Source of the DNA: Burkholderia lata
Lineage (GTDB): Bacteria > Pseudomonadota > Gammaproteobacteria > Burkholderiales > Burkholderiaceae
NCBI RefSeq assembly: GCF_000012945.1
Contig: NC_007511.1
Coordinates: 248,001-312,000, forward strand
Direction: 5' to 3'
DNA: 64,000 nt
Shown: piece after piece, positions 50,179 to 58,850 of the stretch
How positions within the stretch are numbered: the stretch's first letter is position 1
Layout: every line of letters begins with the position of its first letter
Position numbers and translations under genes: made by a program
The notes under the pieces: generated by a model
What the model was told of the DNA's origin: nothing
What the model saw: only the letters and a program-made list of their open reading frames with translations
The model's database searches: none

Positions 50179-51468
50179 TCAGGCCGGCACGCCGACCGTT
50201 TCCTTCAGCACTTCCTCGAGGATCACGAGCGCTTCGTCGAACACGGCTTGCGGGATCGTCAGCGGGAACAGGAAGCGCACGACGTTCGAGTACACGCCGC
50301 ACACGAGCAGCAGCAGGCCGCGCTCGAGCGCACGCGTCTGCACGCGCTTCGTGAATTCCGCATCCGGCTCGCCCGAGCCCGGCTTCAGGAACTCGACCGC
50401 GATCATCGCGCCCGGGCCGCGCACGTCGGCGATCTGCGGCACGTCGGCCTGCAGCGCGTTCAGCTTCGCCTTCAGCACGTCGCCGAATTGCGTCGCGCGC
50501 TCGCACAGCTTCTCTTCGTCGATGATCTCGAGCACCGCGTGGGCCGATGCGACGGCCAGCGGGTTGCCCGCGTACGTGCCGCCGAGGCCGCCGGGCGCTG
50601 CCGCGTCCATCACGTCCGCACGGCCGACGACGCCCGACAGCGGCATGCCGCCCGCGAGGCTCTTCGCCATCGTGATCAGGTCGGCCAGCACGTCGTAGTG
50701 CTGCATCGCGAACAGCTTGCCGGTACGCGCGAAGCCCGTCTGGACTTCGTCGGCGATCAGCAGGATGCCGTGTTCGTTACAGATCTTGCGCAGCGCGCGC
50801 ACGAATTCGGCCGGCGCCGCGTAGAAGCCGCCTTCGCCCTGGACCGGTTCGAAGATGATCGCGGCAACGCGCTTCGGATCGATGTCGGCCTTGAACAGCA
50901 TCTCGATCGCCTTGATCGAGTCGGCGGTCGTCACGCCGTGCACGGCGTTCGGGTACGGGGCGTGGAACACGTCGCCCGGGAACGGGCCGAAGTTCAGCTT
51001 GTACGGCGCGACCTTGCCGGTCAGCGCCATGCCCATCATCGTGCGGCCGTGGAAGCCGCCCGAGAAGGCGATGACGCCCGGACGGCCGGTCGCCGCACGC
51101 GCGATCTTGATCGCGTTCTCGACGGCTTCTGCGCCGGTCGTGAAGAACGCGGTCTTCTTCGGGAAATCGCCCGGTGCGCGTGCGTTGATCTTTTCAGCCA
51201 GCTCGACGTACGACGCGTACGGGACGATCTGGTAAGCGGTGTGCGTGAAGTTGTTCAGTTGATCCGAGATCGCCTTGACGATCTTCGGGTGGCGGTGGCC
51301 GGTATTCAGCACCGCGATGCCGGCGGCGAAATCGATGAAGCGGCGGCCTTCGACATCCCACAGTTCCGCGTTCTCGGCGCGGGCTGCGTAGAAATCGCAC
51401 ATCACGCCAACGCCGCGCGGGGTGGCGGCGTTCTTGCGGGCCTGCAGGTCGGCATTCTTCACGGTCAT
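50179..51468 (-). CDS. gabT: 4-aminobutyrate aminotransferase
   Basis: This 429-residue class III PLP aminotransferase converts GABA and 2-oxoglutarate to succinate semialdehyde and glutamate. Key motifs are MCDFYAARAENAELWDVEGRRFIDFAAGIAVLNTGHRHP, FFTTGAEAVENAIKIARAATGRPGVIAFSGGFHGRTMMGM, and GILLIADEVQTGFARTGKLFAMQHY with the PLP Asp. The Schiff-base Lys is in TMAKSLAGGMPLSGV. The normal GabT length and the gabD partner make the call firm. It is divergent from gabR. Confidence 0.95.
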   Translation of the reverse strand: MTVKNADLQARKNAATPRGVGVMCDFYAARAENAELWDVEGRRFIDFAAGIAVLNTGHRHPKIVKAISDQLNNFTHTAYQIVPYASYVELAEKINARAPGDFPKKTAFFTTGAEAVENAIKIARAATGRPGVIAFSGGFHGRTMMGMALTGKVAPYKLNFGPFPGDVFHAPYPNAVHGVTTADSIKAIEMLFKADIDPKRVAAIIFEPVQGEGGFYAAPAEFVRALRKICNEHGILLIADEVQTGFARTGKLFAMQHYDVLADLITMAKSLAGGMPLSGVVGRADVMDAAAPGGLGGTYAGNPLAVASAHAVLEIIDEEKLCERATQFGDVLKAKLNALQADVPQIADVRGPGAMIAVEFLKPGSGEPDAEFTKRVQTRALERGLLLLVCGVYSNVVRFLFPLTIPQAVFDEALVILEEVLKETVGVPA

Positions 51469-51507
51469 CTCCTTGATGTTCTTTCCGGTGAGTAGAAAAT
51501 CGGGCGC

Positions 51508-51562
51508 TTCGACAGCCCATGGAGGCGACTATAATCACATTTGGCTCTGGCAATCAGAGCCA
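51508..51562 (+). promoter_or_regulatory. gabR promoter with palindromic operator
   Basis: TTCGAC (51508-51513) and TATAAT (51530-51535), 16 bases apart, form a good sigma-70 promoter toward gabR. Six bases downstream, TGGCTCTG-N5-CAGAGCCA (51542-51562) is a perfect inverted repeat covering the likely transcription start. GabR or another regulator bound there would block its own transcription and could control the divergent gabT. Confidence 0.65.
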
Positions 51563-51588
51563 TTTCAATAAATATTCAGGAGCCAATC

Positions 51589-53100
51589 ATGCGCGCGAGC
51601 GTGTTGTCGGACTGGCTGGCGCAGCGCCTCGTGCGCGGCGGCGAACAGCCGATCTACCGGCAGCTTCACCGGCTGCTGCAACAGGCGATCCTGTCGCGCG
51701 AACTGCCGGCCGGCACGCGCGTGCCGTCGTCGCGGCTCCTGGCCGCCGAGCTCGGGATTGCGCGCAACACGGTCACGCAGGTTTACGAACAGCTTGCGCT
51801 CGAAGGCTACGTGAACTCGGCGACCGGCCGCGGCACGTTCGTCGCCGACAGCGCGCCGGACGAGATCGTCGGTGCGCCGCCCGACGCGGCCGCCGCGCGC
51901 CCGGCGCTCGTGCAGCCGTCCGCGCGGCGGCTGTCCGCGCGCGGCACGCGGCTCGTCGAAGGCGCCGGCGTGTCGAAACGGCAGGGCGGCGCGTTCATGC
52001 CGGGCGTGCCCGATGTGTCGCGATTTCCGGCGCGTGTGTGGACGCGGCTGCACAACAAATACTGGCGGCGGCTGCGCCCCGACCTGCTGACCTACGCGCC
52101 GGGCGGCGGGCTCGCGCTGCTGCGCGAGGCGCTGGCCGACTACCTGCGCACGTCGCGCTCGGTGCGCTGCACGCCCGAGCAGATCGTGATCACGACCGGG
52201 ATCCACCAGTCGATCGACCTCGCAGTGCGGCTCTTGACCGATCCCGGCGACGCGATCTGGACCGAGGACCCGTGCTACTGGGGCGTGCGCAGCGTGCTGA
52301 ACGTGTCGGGGCTGACGACGCGGCCGATCCCGGTCGACGACGAAGGCATCGCGCCGTCGGCCGCCGATCTCGCCGAGCCGCCGAAGCTGATGCTCGTCAC
52401 GCCGTCGCACCAGTATCCGCTCGGGATGGTGATGAGCCTCGCGCGGCGGCGGATGCTGCTCGAATATGCGCGCCAGCACGGCTGCTGGATCATCGAGGAC
52501 GACTACGACAGCGAATTCCGCTACGGCAGCCGGCCGCTCGCGTCGCTGCAGGGCCTCGATACGTCCGGGCAGGTGATCTATGTCGGCAGCTTCGGCAAGA
52601 CGCTGTTCCCAGGGTTGCGGGTCGGTTACCTGGTTGCGCCCGAGCCGCTCGCGGAAAGCTTCGCGACCGCGAGCGCCGAGCTGTATCGCGAAGGGCAGTT
52701 GCTGCAGCAGGCGGTGCTGGCCGAATTCATCGCGGAAGGGCACTTCGTGTCGCATATCCGCAAGATGCGCACGCTGTACGGGCAGCGCCGCGAGGTGCTG
52801 CTCGACGCGGTCGCGCAACGCTACGGCAACACGCTGCACGCGCTCGGCAGCGATGCGGGGCTGCATCTGGTCACGCAGTTGCCGGAAGGCGTCGACGATC
52901 GCGCGGTCGCGCAGGCCGCGCTCGAACGCAATATCGTCGTGCGACCGTTGTCCGGGTATTACGCGGACCGCGAACGGGCGGCGTCGGGGTTGCTGCTCGG
53001 TTATGCGTGCGTGCCGGAGGACGAGATCGCGACCGCGTTCGCGACGCTCGCCGAGGCGATCGACGAGCGGGCGTTCGGCAAGGTGGTCGAGGTGGCTTGA
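51589..53100 (+). CDS. gabR: MocR-family regulator GabR-like (GntR HTH fused to aminotransferase fold)
   Basis: This 503-residue protein starts at MRASVLSDWLAQRL after AGGAG. The GntR wHTH runs PIYRQLHRLLQQAILSRELPAGTRVPSSRLLAAELGIARNTVTQVYEQLALEGYVNSATGRGTFVAD. A linker and then a class I aminotransferase-like domain follow: GLALLREALADYLRTSRSVRCTPEQIVITTGIHQSIDL, the PLP Asp region IEDDYDSEFRYGSRPL, and the PLP Lys in YVGSFGKTLFPGLRVGYLV. Such proteins bind PLP and GABA and activate gabTD. Being divergent from gabT fits this role. Confidence 0.92.
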   Translation: MRASVLSDWLAQRLVRGGEQPIYRQLHRLLQQAILSRELPAGTRVPSSRLLAAELGIARNTVTQVYEQLALEGYVNSATGRGTFVADSAPDEIVGAPPDAAAARPALVQPSARRLSARGTRLVEGAGVSKRQGGAFMPGVPDVSRFPARVWTRLHNKYWRRLRPDLLTYAPGGGLALLREALADYLRTSRSVRCTPEQIVITTGIHQSIDLAVRLLTDPGDAIWTEDPCYWGVRSVLNVSGLTTRPIPVDDEGIAPSAADLAEPPKLMLVTPSHQYPLGMVMSLARRRMLLEYARQHGCWIIEDDYDSEFRYGSRPLASLQGLDTSGQVIYVGSFGKTLFPGLRVGYLVAPEPLAESFATASAELYREGQLLQQAVLAEFIAEGHFVSHIRKMRTLYGQRREVLLDAVAQRYGNTLHALGSDAGLHLVTQLPEGVDDRAVAQAALERNIVVRPLSGYYADRERAASGLLLGYACVPEDEIATAFATLAEAIDERAFGKVVEVA

Positions 53101-53222
53101 ACGGTGCTGCCGGTGGCGGCATGGCGTTGCGATGCCCGTCGCCGCCATCGAGGCGGGACGGCGTCATGCTCTCTCGACGTGCGGGAAAGCATGCGCGTCC
53201 TGCCGTGCCTGCGCCCCGAACC

Positions 53223-54713
53223 TCAATACCCGATCCACACCGCGAATGTCAGCACGACGCACGACAGCGCGAGCAGCGTCAGGAACAGCGGCAGCACGAA
53301 GCGGATCCACGCACCGAAATCGACGCGCGCGGTGGCCAGATACGCGAGCAGCATCCCTGAAGTCGGCGTGACGAGGTTCGTCAGCCCGCCGCCGAGCACG
53401 AACGCGAGCACCGACGTCTGCCCGCTCACGCCGGAGAGTTGCGCGATCGGCCCGATGATCGGCATGCTGACCGCGGCCTTGCCCGACACCGACGGAATGA
53501 ACACGTCGAGCACCATCTGCACACCCATCAGCCCGTTCGCGACCCACACCGGAGACTGCCCGTCCGCGAGCCGCGTGAAGAAGTTGATCAGCGTGTCGAG
53601 CACGAGGCTGTTTTGCAGCAGCAGCTCGACGGAAGCGGCGAGCCCCATCAGCAGCGCCGCGAGCATCATGTTCTTCATCCCGTCGACGAACGCGTCGGCC
53701 GCGCTGCGCGAATCGAGTCCGCCGATGATGGCCGTCGCGATGCTCACGGCCGTGTAGAACGCCGCCAGCTCGACGTTGCCCCACTTCAGTTCGCGCGTGC
53801 CGTAGATCAGCATTGCGACCGCCGCTGCGAACACGACCAGCGTCGCCTTGTGACGCAGCGACAGCTTCGCGGCCGCGTGCGCGGCATGGCCCGCGGCGGT
53901 CTGCCCGGCCCGATAGCCGGTGTTGCGCACGTAGCGCAGCAGGTACAGGATGCCGATCGTCAGGAATACGACGAACACGGCCGCGCGCAGCGCGACGCCG
54001 CTGAACAGCGGCACGCCGACCAGCGGCTGCGCGACGGCGAGCGCGAGCGGATTCGTGACCGACGCGATATAGCCGATCTTCGCGGCGAGCGCGACGAGTG
54101 CGACTGCGAACAGGTCGGAGAGACCCAGGCGCCGCGCGATCACGACCACCATCGGAATGATCACGAGGTACTCGGAGATGAAGCCGAGCAGTGTGCTGCC
54201 GAGCCCGATCAGGATCATCAGCATCGGTGTCAGCAGATACGCGTTGTTGCCGGTGAGTTGCAGCAGCCGGTCGATGCCGGCATCGACGACACCCGTGCGT
54301 CGCATCACGCCGAACATCCCGCCGACGAACATCACCATCACGATCAGCGGCGCGTTCTTAAGCAGCCCTTGCGGTACCGCGACGAACGCCGAGACGAGGC
54401 TGGCCGGCAGCGCCTGCGCGGACGTGCTGTGGCTGACGGCCGGCGCGACGAGCGTGGAAAGGGCGGTGGTCTTCGGCACCACGTGATAGGTGCCCGGCAC
54501 GACGAGCCGGCCGTTGCGCGCGAACTGGCCCGAGTCGACGACCCACGTGAGCGCGATCGCCGCGGCGAGCACCCACAGCATCATCACGACGGGGTGCAGC
54601 ATCTTGCCGTGCGGATGCGGCTTGTGACCGGCGAGCGCCGCCGGATCGTCGGCCGCGAGTGCGGGCGTGTCGGCGCCGTGCGCGCCGGCCGGGTTCGGGG
54701 AAGAGGCGGACAT
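53223..54713 (-). CDS. DcuC/YfcC-type C4-dicarboxylate (or amino-acid/peptide) membrane transporter
   Basis: This polytopic protein of 496 residues starts at MSASSPNPAGAHG with GAGGA just before; the reading frame continues far upstream but only as the shadow of the iclR gene. Helical motifs include MLHPVVMMLWVLAAAIALTWV, VMFVGGMFGVMRRTGVVDAGIDRLLQL, MILIGLGSTLLGFISEYLVIIPMVVVIARRLGLSDL and IGYIASVTNPLALAVAQPL. It ends LAFVLGGGLTNLVTPTSGMLLAYLA. This pattern is the C4-dicarboxylate anaerobic carrier/YfcC family. With hutG and iclR it probably imports an N-acyl amino acid or dicarboxylate. Confidence 0.85.
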   Translation of the reverse strand: MSASSPNPAGAHGADTPALAADDPAALAGHKPHPHGKMLHPVVMMLWVLAAAIALTWVVDSGQFARNGRLVVPGTYHVVPKTTALSTLVAPAVSHSTSAQALPASLVSAFVAVPQGLLKNAPLIVMVMFVGGMFGVMRRTGVVDAGIDRLLQLTGNNAYLLTPMLMILIGLGSTLLGFISEYLVIIPMVVVIARRLGLSDLFAVALVALAAKIGYIASVTNPLALAVAQPLVGVPLFSGVALRAAVFVVFLTIGILYLLRYVRNTGYRAGQTAAGHAAHAAAKLSLRHKATLVVFAAAVAMLIYGTRELKWGNVELAAFYTAVSIATAIIGGLDSRSAADAFVDGMKNMMLAALLMGLAASVELLLQNSLVLDTLINFFTRLADGQSPVWVANGLMGVQMVLDVFIPSVSGKAAVSMPIIGPIAQLSGVSGQTSVLAFVLGGGLTNLVTPTSGMLLAYLATARVDFGAWIRFVLPLFLTLLALSCVVLTFAVWIGY

Positions 54714-54742
54714 CGGATCCTCGTCGAAGAAGAAGCGGGCCG

Positions 54743-55516
54743 TCAGGCCGGTTGCAGCGCGGTGCGCGCCGGGACGTAGCCGAGTTCGGCGGAAATGGCG
54801 AGGCTGCACGCCTGCAGGCGTTCGAGATAGTCGGGAATGTCGGCGTGGCTCACGCGCACCTCGGGGCCCGTCACGCTGACGGAGGCGACCGTCGCGCCCG
54901 TCAGGTCGCGCACCGGCACCGCGATCCCGACCGCACCGGGCGTCACCTCGCCGCTGCTCACCGCGTAGCCCTTGCGCGCGACCGCGTCGAGTTCGCCGGC
55001 GAGCTTCGCCGGATCGTCGGCCTCCCCGTTTCGGCGCAGTTTCGCGAGATATTCGTCGCGCACCGGGTCGGGCGCGAACGCGAGCAGCACCTTGCCCGAT
55101 GCGCCGAAATTGATCGGCCGGCGATTGCCGACCGCGCCGACGGTGCGCACCGTGTGCGTCGTTTCGCAACGCGCGACGCACACCGATTCGAGCCCTTCGC
55201 GTACACGCAGCACGATGGTCTCGTTGATCGCCTGATTGAGCGCGAGCATGTGCCGGTGCGCGGCGCGCACGAGCGCGTTCTGCTGCGACGCGGCCACGCC
55301 GATCACGAAGGCCTGCGGGCCGAGCGCATAGGTGGACGTGCGCGGGTCCTGCACGACGAAGCGATGCAGTTCGAGCGTGCACAGCATCCGGTACGTGCGC
55401 GACTTGTTGATGCCGAGCTGCGACGCCAGCTCGGTCACGCCGAGGTTCGGGTGCTCGGCCACGTAGGTCAGCAGCTTCAGCGCACTGTCGACGGCGTCGA
55501 CGATGTAGGTCGTCAT
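54743..55516 (-). CDS. IclR-family regulator
   Basis: This 257-residue protein starts MTTYIVDAVDSALKLLTYVAEHPNLGVTELASQLGINKSRTYRMLCTLELHRFVVQDPRTSTYALGPQAFVIG, the IclR winged HTH. Its effector domain follows, with RCETTHTVRTVGAVGNRRPINFGASGKVLLAFAP and SSGEVTPGAVGIAVPVRDLTGATVASVSVTGPEVRVS. It overlaps the end of the amidohydrolase gene by four bases. Two near-identical 17-base palindromes in the region upstream of the operon and before the divergent porin are its likely targets. Confidence 0.88.
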   Translation of the reverse strand: MTTYIVDAVDSALKLLTYVAEHPNLGVTELASQLGINKSRTYRMLCTLELHRFVVQDPRTSTYALGPQAFVIGVAASQQNALVRAAHRHMLALNQAINETIVLRVREGLESVCVARCETTHTVRTVGAVGNRRPINFGASGKVLLAFAPDPVRDEYLAKLRRNGEADDPAKLAGELDAVARKGYAVSSGEVTPGAVGIAVPVRDLTGATVASVSVTGPEVRVSHADIPDYLERLQACSLAISAELGYVPARTALQPA

Positions 55517-56412
55517 GCGGGGTCTCCCTGCGGCGCGATGCGCGCGCGGACGTAATCGGCGAGCGCGTCGAGATACGCGTCGACCGAGCGCTTCAGCGTG
55601 GCGAAGCCCGCGTGTTTCGCGAATGCGGCCTCGTCCATGTACAGCGCGCGGTTGAATTCGATCTGGATGCTGTGGCGCTGCCTTGCGGGGTCGGCGAGCG
55701 CGGTCAGCAGGTCGCCGCCCTGGTACGGGTCGTTGACCTGCACGCGATAGCCGGCGCGCGCGAACCACTGCGCGGTCCACTCGGTGAACGCCGGATCGGC
55801 GGTCGTGCCGCGCCGGTCGCTGACGACGACGTCCGGCCGCAATTCGCCCGCATCGACGTTCATCGCGTTGCCGCGCGACTTCATCGAATGGCAGTCGATG
55901 TGCCACAGCGCGCCGTGCGCGGCGTGCAGCGGCTCGGCGATGCCGGCGAGCGCGCGGCGGTACGGCAGGTAATACGCGTCGATCCGATGGCGAACTTCCG
56001 CGAGCGACAGCTTGCGGTCGTACAGCGGCACGCCGGGCAGCGCGTCGCGCCGGATCAGGCCCATCCCGCGCTGCGTGTATGGCTGCGGCGACAGCGGCTC
56101 GGGCCACGGCTCGGCGAGCAGTGTTTCGTCGATGTCGGTTTCCGCGCGATTCGGATCGATGTACGCGCGCGGAAACGTCGCGCCGAGCAGCGTGCCGCCG
56201 CGCGCGGGCGCGCCGGCCCACAGTTCGTCGATGTACGCGTCCCACGTGGTGCGGATCGCGTCGTCGGGTGCGACGGTGGCGAAGTCCGGCGGATACGCGA
56301 TGCCGCTGTGCGGCGAGTCGACGACGATCGGCAGGGTCGGCACCGTCGGCGTCGCGATGAAATGCGCGGGCGATGCATCGGCAGTCGCGTTGTTGCAATT
56401 AAACGTCAGCAT
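55513..56412 (-). CDS. hutG: N-formylglutamate amidohydrolase
   Basis: This 299-residue FGase-family hydrolase has VDSPHSGIAYPPDFATVAPDDAIRTTWDAYIDELW near the N-terminus, PRAYIDPNRAETDID, and WHIDCHSMKSRGN. It also has VVSDRRGTTADPAFTEW, VQVNDPYQGGDLL and IQIEFNRALYMDE. These are the standard motifs of N-formylglutamate amidohydrolases, which release glutamate and formate. No other hut gene is near, so it may act on a different N-acyl amino acid. It is the first gene of a three-gene operon with iclR and the DcuC-like transporter. Confidence 0.88.
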   Translation of the reverse strand: MLTFNCNNATADASPAHFIATPTVPTLPIVVDSPHSGIAYPPDFATVAPDDAIRTTWDAYIDELWAGAPARGGTLLGATFPRAYIDPNRAETDIDETLLAEPWPEPLSPQPYTQRGMGLIRRDALPGVPLYDRKLSLAEVRHRIDAYYLPYRRALAGIAEPLHAAHGALWHIDCHSMKSRGNAMNVDAGELRPDVVVSDRRGTTADPAFTEWTAQWFARAGYRVQVNDPYQGGDLLTALADPARQRHSIQIEFNRALYMDEAAFAKHAGFATLKRSVDAYLDALADYVRARIAPQGDPA

Positions 56413-56458
56413 GGGGATCAGGTTCTTTACCTAGTTTCTCGAAGCGTCTCGTGCGTTT

Positions 56459-56475
56459 GTTTTAATCATTAAAAC
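56459..56475. promoter_or_regulatory. IclR-type operator 1 (hutG side)
   Basis: GTTTTAATCATTAAAAC is a perfect 17-base palindrome with a TCA centre, 47 bases before the hutG start codon. It matches operator 2 except for the two central flanking bases. Confidence 0.7.
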
Positions 56476-56689
56476 AGCGTATCAATATTTCACAACGACT
56501 GAAAATCGCGGTCAAGGGCTTTTTGCGATACCGGGATTGCGCGTTGAGATCGGGCTGAAATGCCCGTGTTTATTGGGCTTGTTTCATTCCTCGAAACGCT
56601 TGTCGATTCGAGGGTATTTGACTCCCGTGCGCGATTTTTGGCATCGCTTGACGCTTCAAATCGCCAAATTCGACAATGAATAAGACGTT

Positions 56690-56706
56690 GTTTTATTCAA
56701 TAAAAC
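56690..56706. promoter_or_regulatory. IclR-type operator 2 (porin side)
   Basis: GTTTTATTCAATAAAAC is a perfect 17-base palindrome, 55 bases before the porin start codon. It is the twin of operator 1 in the same 349-base AT-rich divergent region. Confidence 0.7.
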
Positions 56707-56761
56707 ACGTTTCGAGCGAAATAAATCGCTCCCCATATTCAATCGATAAAAGGGGTCGGAG

Positions 56762-57865
56762 ATGAAGCGAAAAGGGATGGCGGTCGCGCTGGCAGGTATC
56801 GCAACGGCGGCGGGTGCAATGCACGCGCATGCACAGTCGAGCGTGACGCTGTACGGCGTGGTCGATTCGGGGATCACATACACGAACAACCAGAACGGCC
56901 ACGCCGCGTGGCAGGCGACCGGCGGCAACGAGCAGGGCACGCGCTTCGGGCTGCTCGGCAAGGAAGACCTCGGCGGCGGCACGCGCGCGGTGTTCCGGCT
57001 CGAGAACGGCTTCAACATCGAGAGCGGCGCCGCGAGCCAGGGCGGCCGGCTGTTCGGGCGCCGTGCGTACGTCGGGCTGGAGAACGACCGCTGGGGCACG
57101 CTGACGATGGGCCGCCAGTACAACGCGGCGCAGGAAGTGCTGGAGCCGCTGCAGATCGGCGCGACCACCGCGCTCACGCAGTACGCGCTGCATCCGTTCG
57201 ACACCGACGACCTGAACAACACGTTCCGCACCAACAACTCGGTGCAGTATCAGACGCCGACGTGGTACGGGCTGCGTGCGGTCGGCCTGTACGGCTTCTC
57301 GAATTCGACGTCGTTCGCGCAAAACCGCGTGTGGAGCCTCGGCACGAGCTACGAGAACGGGCCGCTGCAACTCGGTGCGGCCTACGTGCGCGTCGATCAT
57401 CCGGCGCTGGATACCACCGGGGCGGCGGCGTCCGACAACTACTACACGTTCATCAAGGGCGTGACGCGCCAGCAGATCTGGGGCGCGGGCGGCGCCTATG
57501 CGTGGGGCGCCGCGACGTTCGGGCTGCTGTACACGAGCTCGCTGTTCAACCTGCAGACGGGCGGCGCGATGCGCTTCAACAACTACGAGGGCAGCGTGCG
57601 CTACCTGATGACGCCCGCGCTGCAGTTCGCGCTCGGCGAAACCTATACACAGGTACTGGCGTCACAGGGGCCGAAGCCGAGCTCGCACTACCTGCAGACG
57701 AGCGTCGGCGCGCAGTATTTCCTGTCGAAGCGCACCGATGTCTACGTGAACGCGTTCTACCAGCGCGCGTCCTCGAACGCGGTGGCCGCGATCGAAGGGA
57801 TCTCGAATCCGTCGAGCACGCGCACGCAGATCGTCGCGGTGACGGGCATCCGCCACAAGTTCTGA
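56762..57865 (+). CDS. Gram-negative porin (OmpC-like, Burkholderia type)
   Basis: This 367-residue outer-membrane porin has signal peptide MKRKGMAVALAGIATAAGAMHAHA cut before QSSVTLYGVVDSGITYTNNQ. Conserved strands are RFGLLGKEDLGGGTRAVFRLENGFNIESGA and FGRRAYVGLENDRWGTLTMGRQYN. The protein ends RTQIVAVTGIRHKF with the required terminal Phe. GGAG lies just before the ATG. It is divergent from the hutG operon and shares an IclR-type palindrome, so it probably brings the same substrate across the outer membrane. Confidence 0.93.
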   Translation: MKRKGMAVALAGIATAAGAMHAHAQSSVTLYGVVDSGITYTNNQNGHAAWQATGGNEQGTRFGLLGKEDLGGGTRAVFRLENGFNIESGAASQGGRLFGRRAYVGLENDRWGTLTMGRQYNAAQEVLEPLQIGATTALTQYALHPFDTDDLNNTFRTNNSVQYQTPTWYGLRAVGLYGFSNSTSFAQNRVWSLGTSYENGPLQLGAAYVRVDHPALDTTGAAASDNYYTFIKGVTRQQIWGAGGAYAWGAATFGLLYTSSLFNLQTGGAMRFNNYEGSVRYLMTPALQFALGETYTQVLASQGPKPSSHYLQTSVGAQYFLSKRTDVYVNAFYQRASSNAVAAIEGISNPSSTRTQIVAVTGIRHKF

Positions 57866-57898
57866 CACGGCGGCAGGCCGCGGGCGCGTGCTTTCGGC

Positions 57899-58735
57899 TT
57901 ACAGCCGGATCAGCGCCGCGCCCGCGACCACCAGCGCGCACGCGGCGAGCCGCTGCGCGCCGGGCCGCTCGCGCATCACGAGCCAGCCGATCGCGACCGC
58001 GAAGATCGAGCTCGTTTCGCGCAGCGCCGACACCGTCCCGACCGGCAAGTACCGGTACGCGAGGATCACGATGCCGTAAGCGGCGAGGGAGATCGTGCCG
58101 GCGATCGCGCCTTGCGTGAGTGCCGTGCGCGAGCCGAGCACCGCGCGCGGGCCGCCACGCACCGCACAGACCAGCACGAACTGCGGCACGCTCCACAGCA
58201 CGTACACCCACGCGATGTAGCCGAGCGCGCTGCCGGACACGCGCGAGCCGATGCCGTCGCAGATCGAATAGGCGGCGATGAACACGCCCGTGAGCAGCGC
58301 AAACGGCACGCCTTCGCCGGAGAACCGGAAGCCGCGTCGCAGCGCGAGCGACATGATGCCGAACGACACGAGCGCGATGCCTGCGAACCCGAACGGCGTC
58401 GGTTGTTCGTGAAGGAATATGAGTGCCAGCACCGACACGAGCAGCGGCGAGATTCCGCGCGCGATCGGATAGATCTGCCCGAATTCGCCGCTGCGGTACG
58501 CGCGCGCCAGCGTGAAGCAGTACGCAACCTCGAGCGCGGCCGACCCGGCGATGTACGGCCACGCGGCGGGCGCCGGCGCGGGCAGCAGCGCGGCGCCGGC
58601 GACGCCGAACACGAAATACGGCAGCGACATCGTGCCGAGCTGGACGAGCCGGTCTTCGCTGACGTGGAGGAAGGCATTCCAGATCGCGTGCAGCAACGCG
58701 GAGCACAGCACGAGGCCGATGAAGAGGTGATCCAT
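57899..58735 (-). CDS. DMT-superfamily (EamA) transporter
   Basis: This 278-residue membrane protein has about ten helices and starts MDHLFIGLVLCSALLHAIWNAFLHVSEDRLVQLGTMSLPYFVFG; the longer frame lacks hydrophobic residues and a ribosome site. The EamA repeat ends are seen in LISYPIARG-like YPIARGISPLLVSVLALIFLHEQPTPFGFAGIALVSFGI and in LPVGTVSALRETSSIFAVAIGWLVMRERPGAQRLAACALVVAGAALI. The substrate is unknown; many relatives export metabolites. It is convergent with the porin and divergent from selD. Confidence 0.85.
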   Translation of the reverse strand: MDHLFIGLVLCSALLHAIWNAFLHVSEDRLVQLGTMSLPYFVFGVAGAALLPAPAPAAWPYIAGSAALEVAYCFTLARAYRSGEFGQIYPIARGISPLLVSVLALIFLHEQPTPFGFAGIALVSFGIMSLALRRGFRFSGEGVPFALLTGVFIAAYSICDGIGSRVSGSALGYIAWVYVLWSVPQFVLVCAVRGGPRAVLGSRTALTQGAIAGTISLAAYGIVILAYRYLPVGTVSALRETSSIFAVAIGWLVMRERPGAQRLAACALVVAGAALIRL

Positions 58736-58850
58736 GAACGAAGGGGCGGACAGAGGCAGGAGCGGAGGGGGCGCCGTCATTATGTGGGTATCGGGCGCAC
58801 TCGCATGGAATTGTCGATAATGGCGTGTTGTTATTCACCGGATGCCGACC

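Noticed and set aside
48599..50698. 699-codon plus-strand open frame
   Set aside because: It is antisense to gabD and gabT, which are certain; its composition is that of a GC shadow frame.
54714..55382. N-terminal extension of the DcuC-like transporter frame
   Set aside because: The extension is the shadow of the iclR gene; a ribosome site and a normal hydrophobic start exist at 54713.
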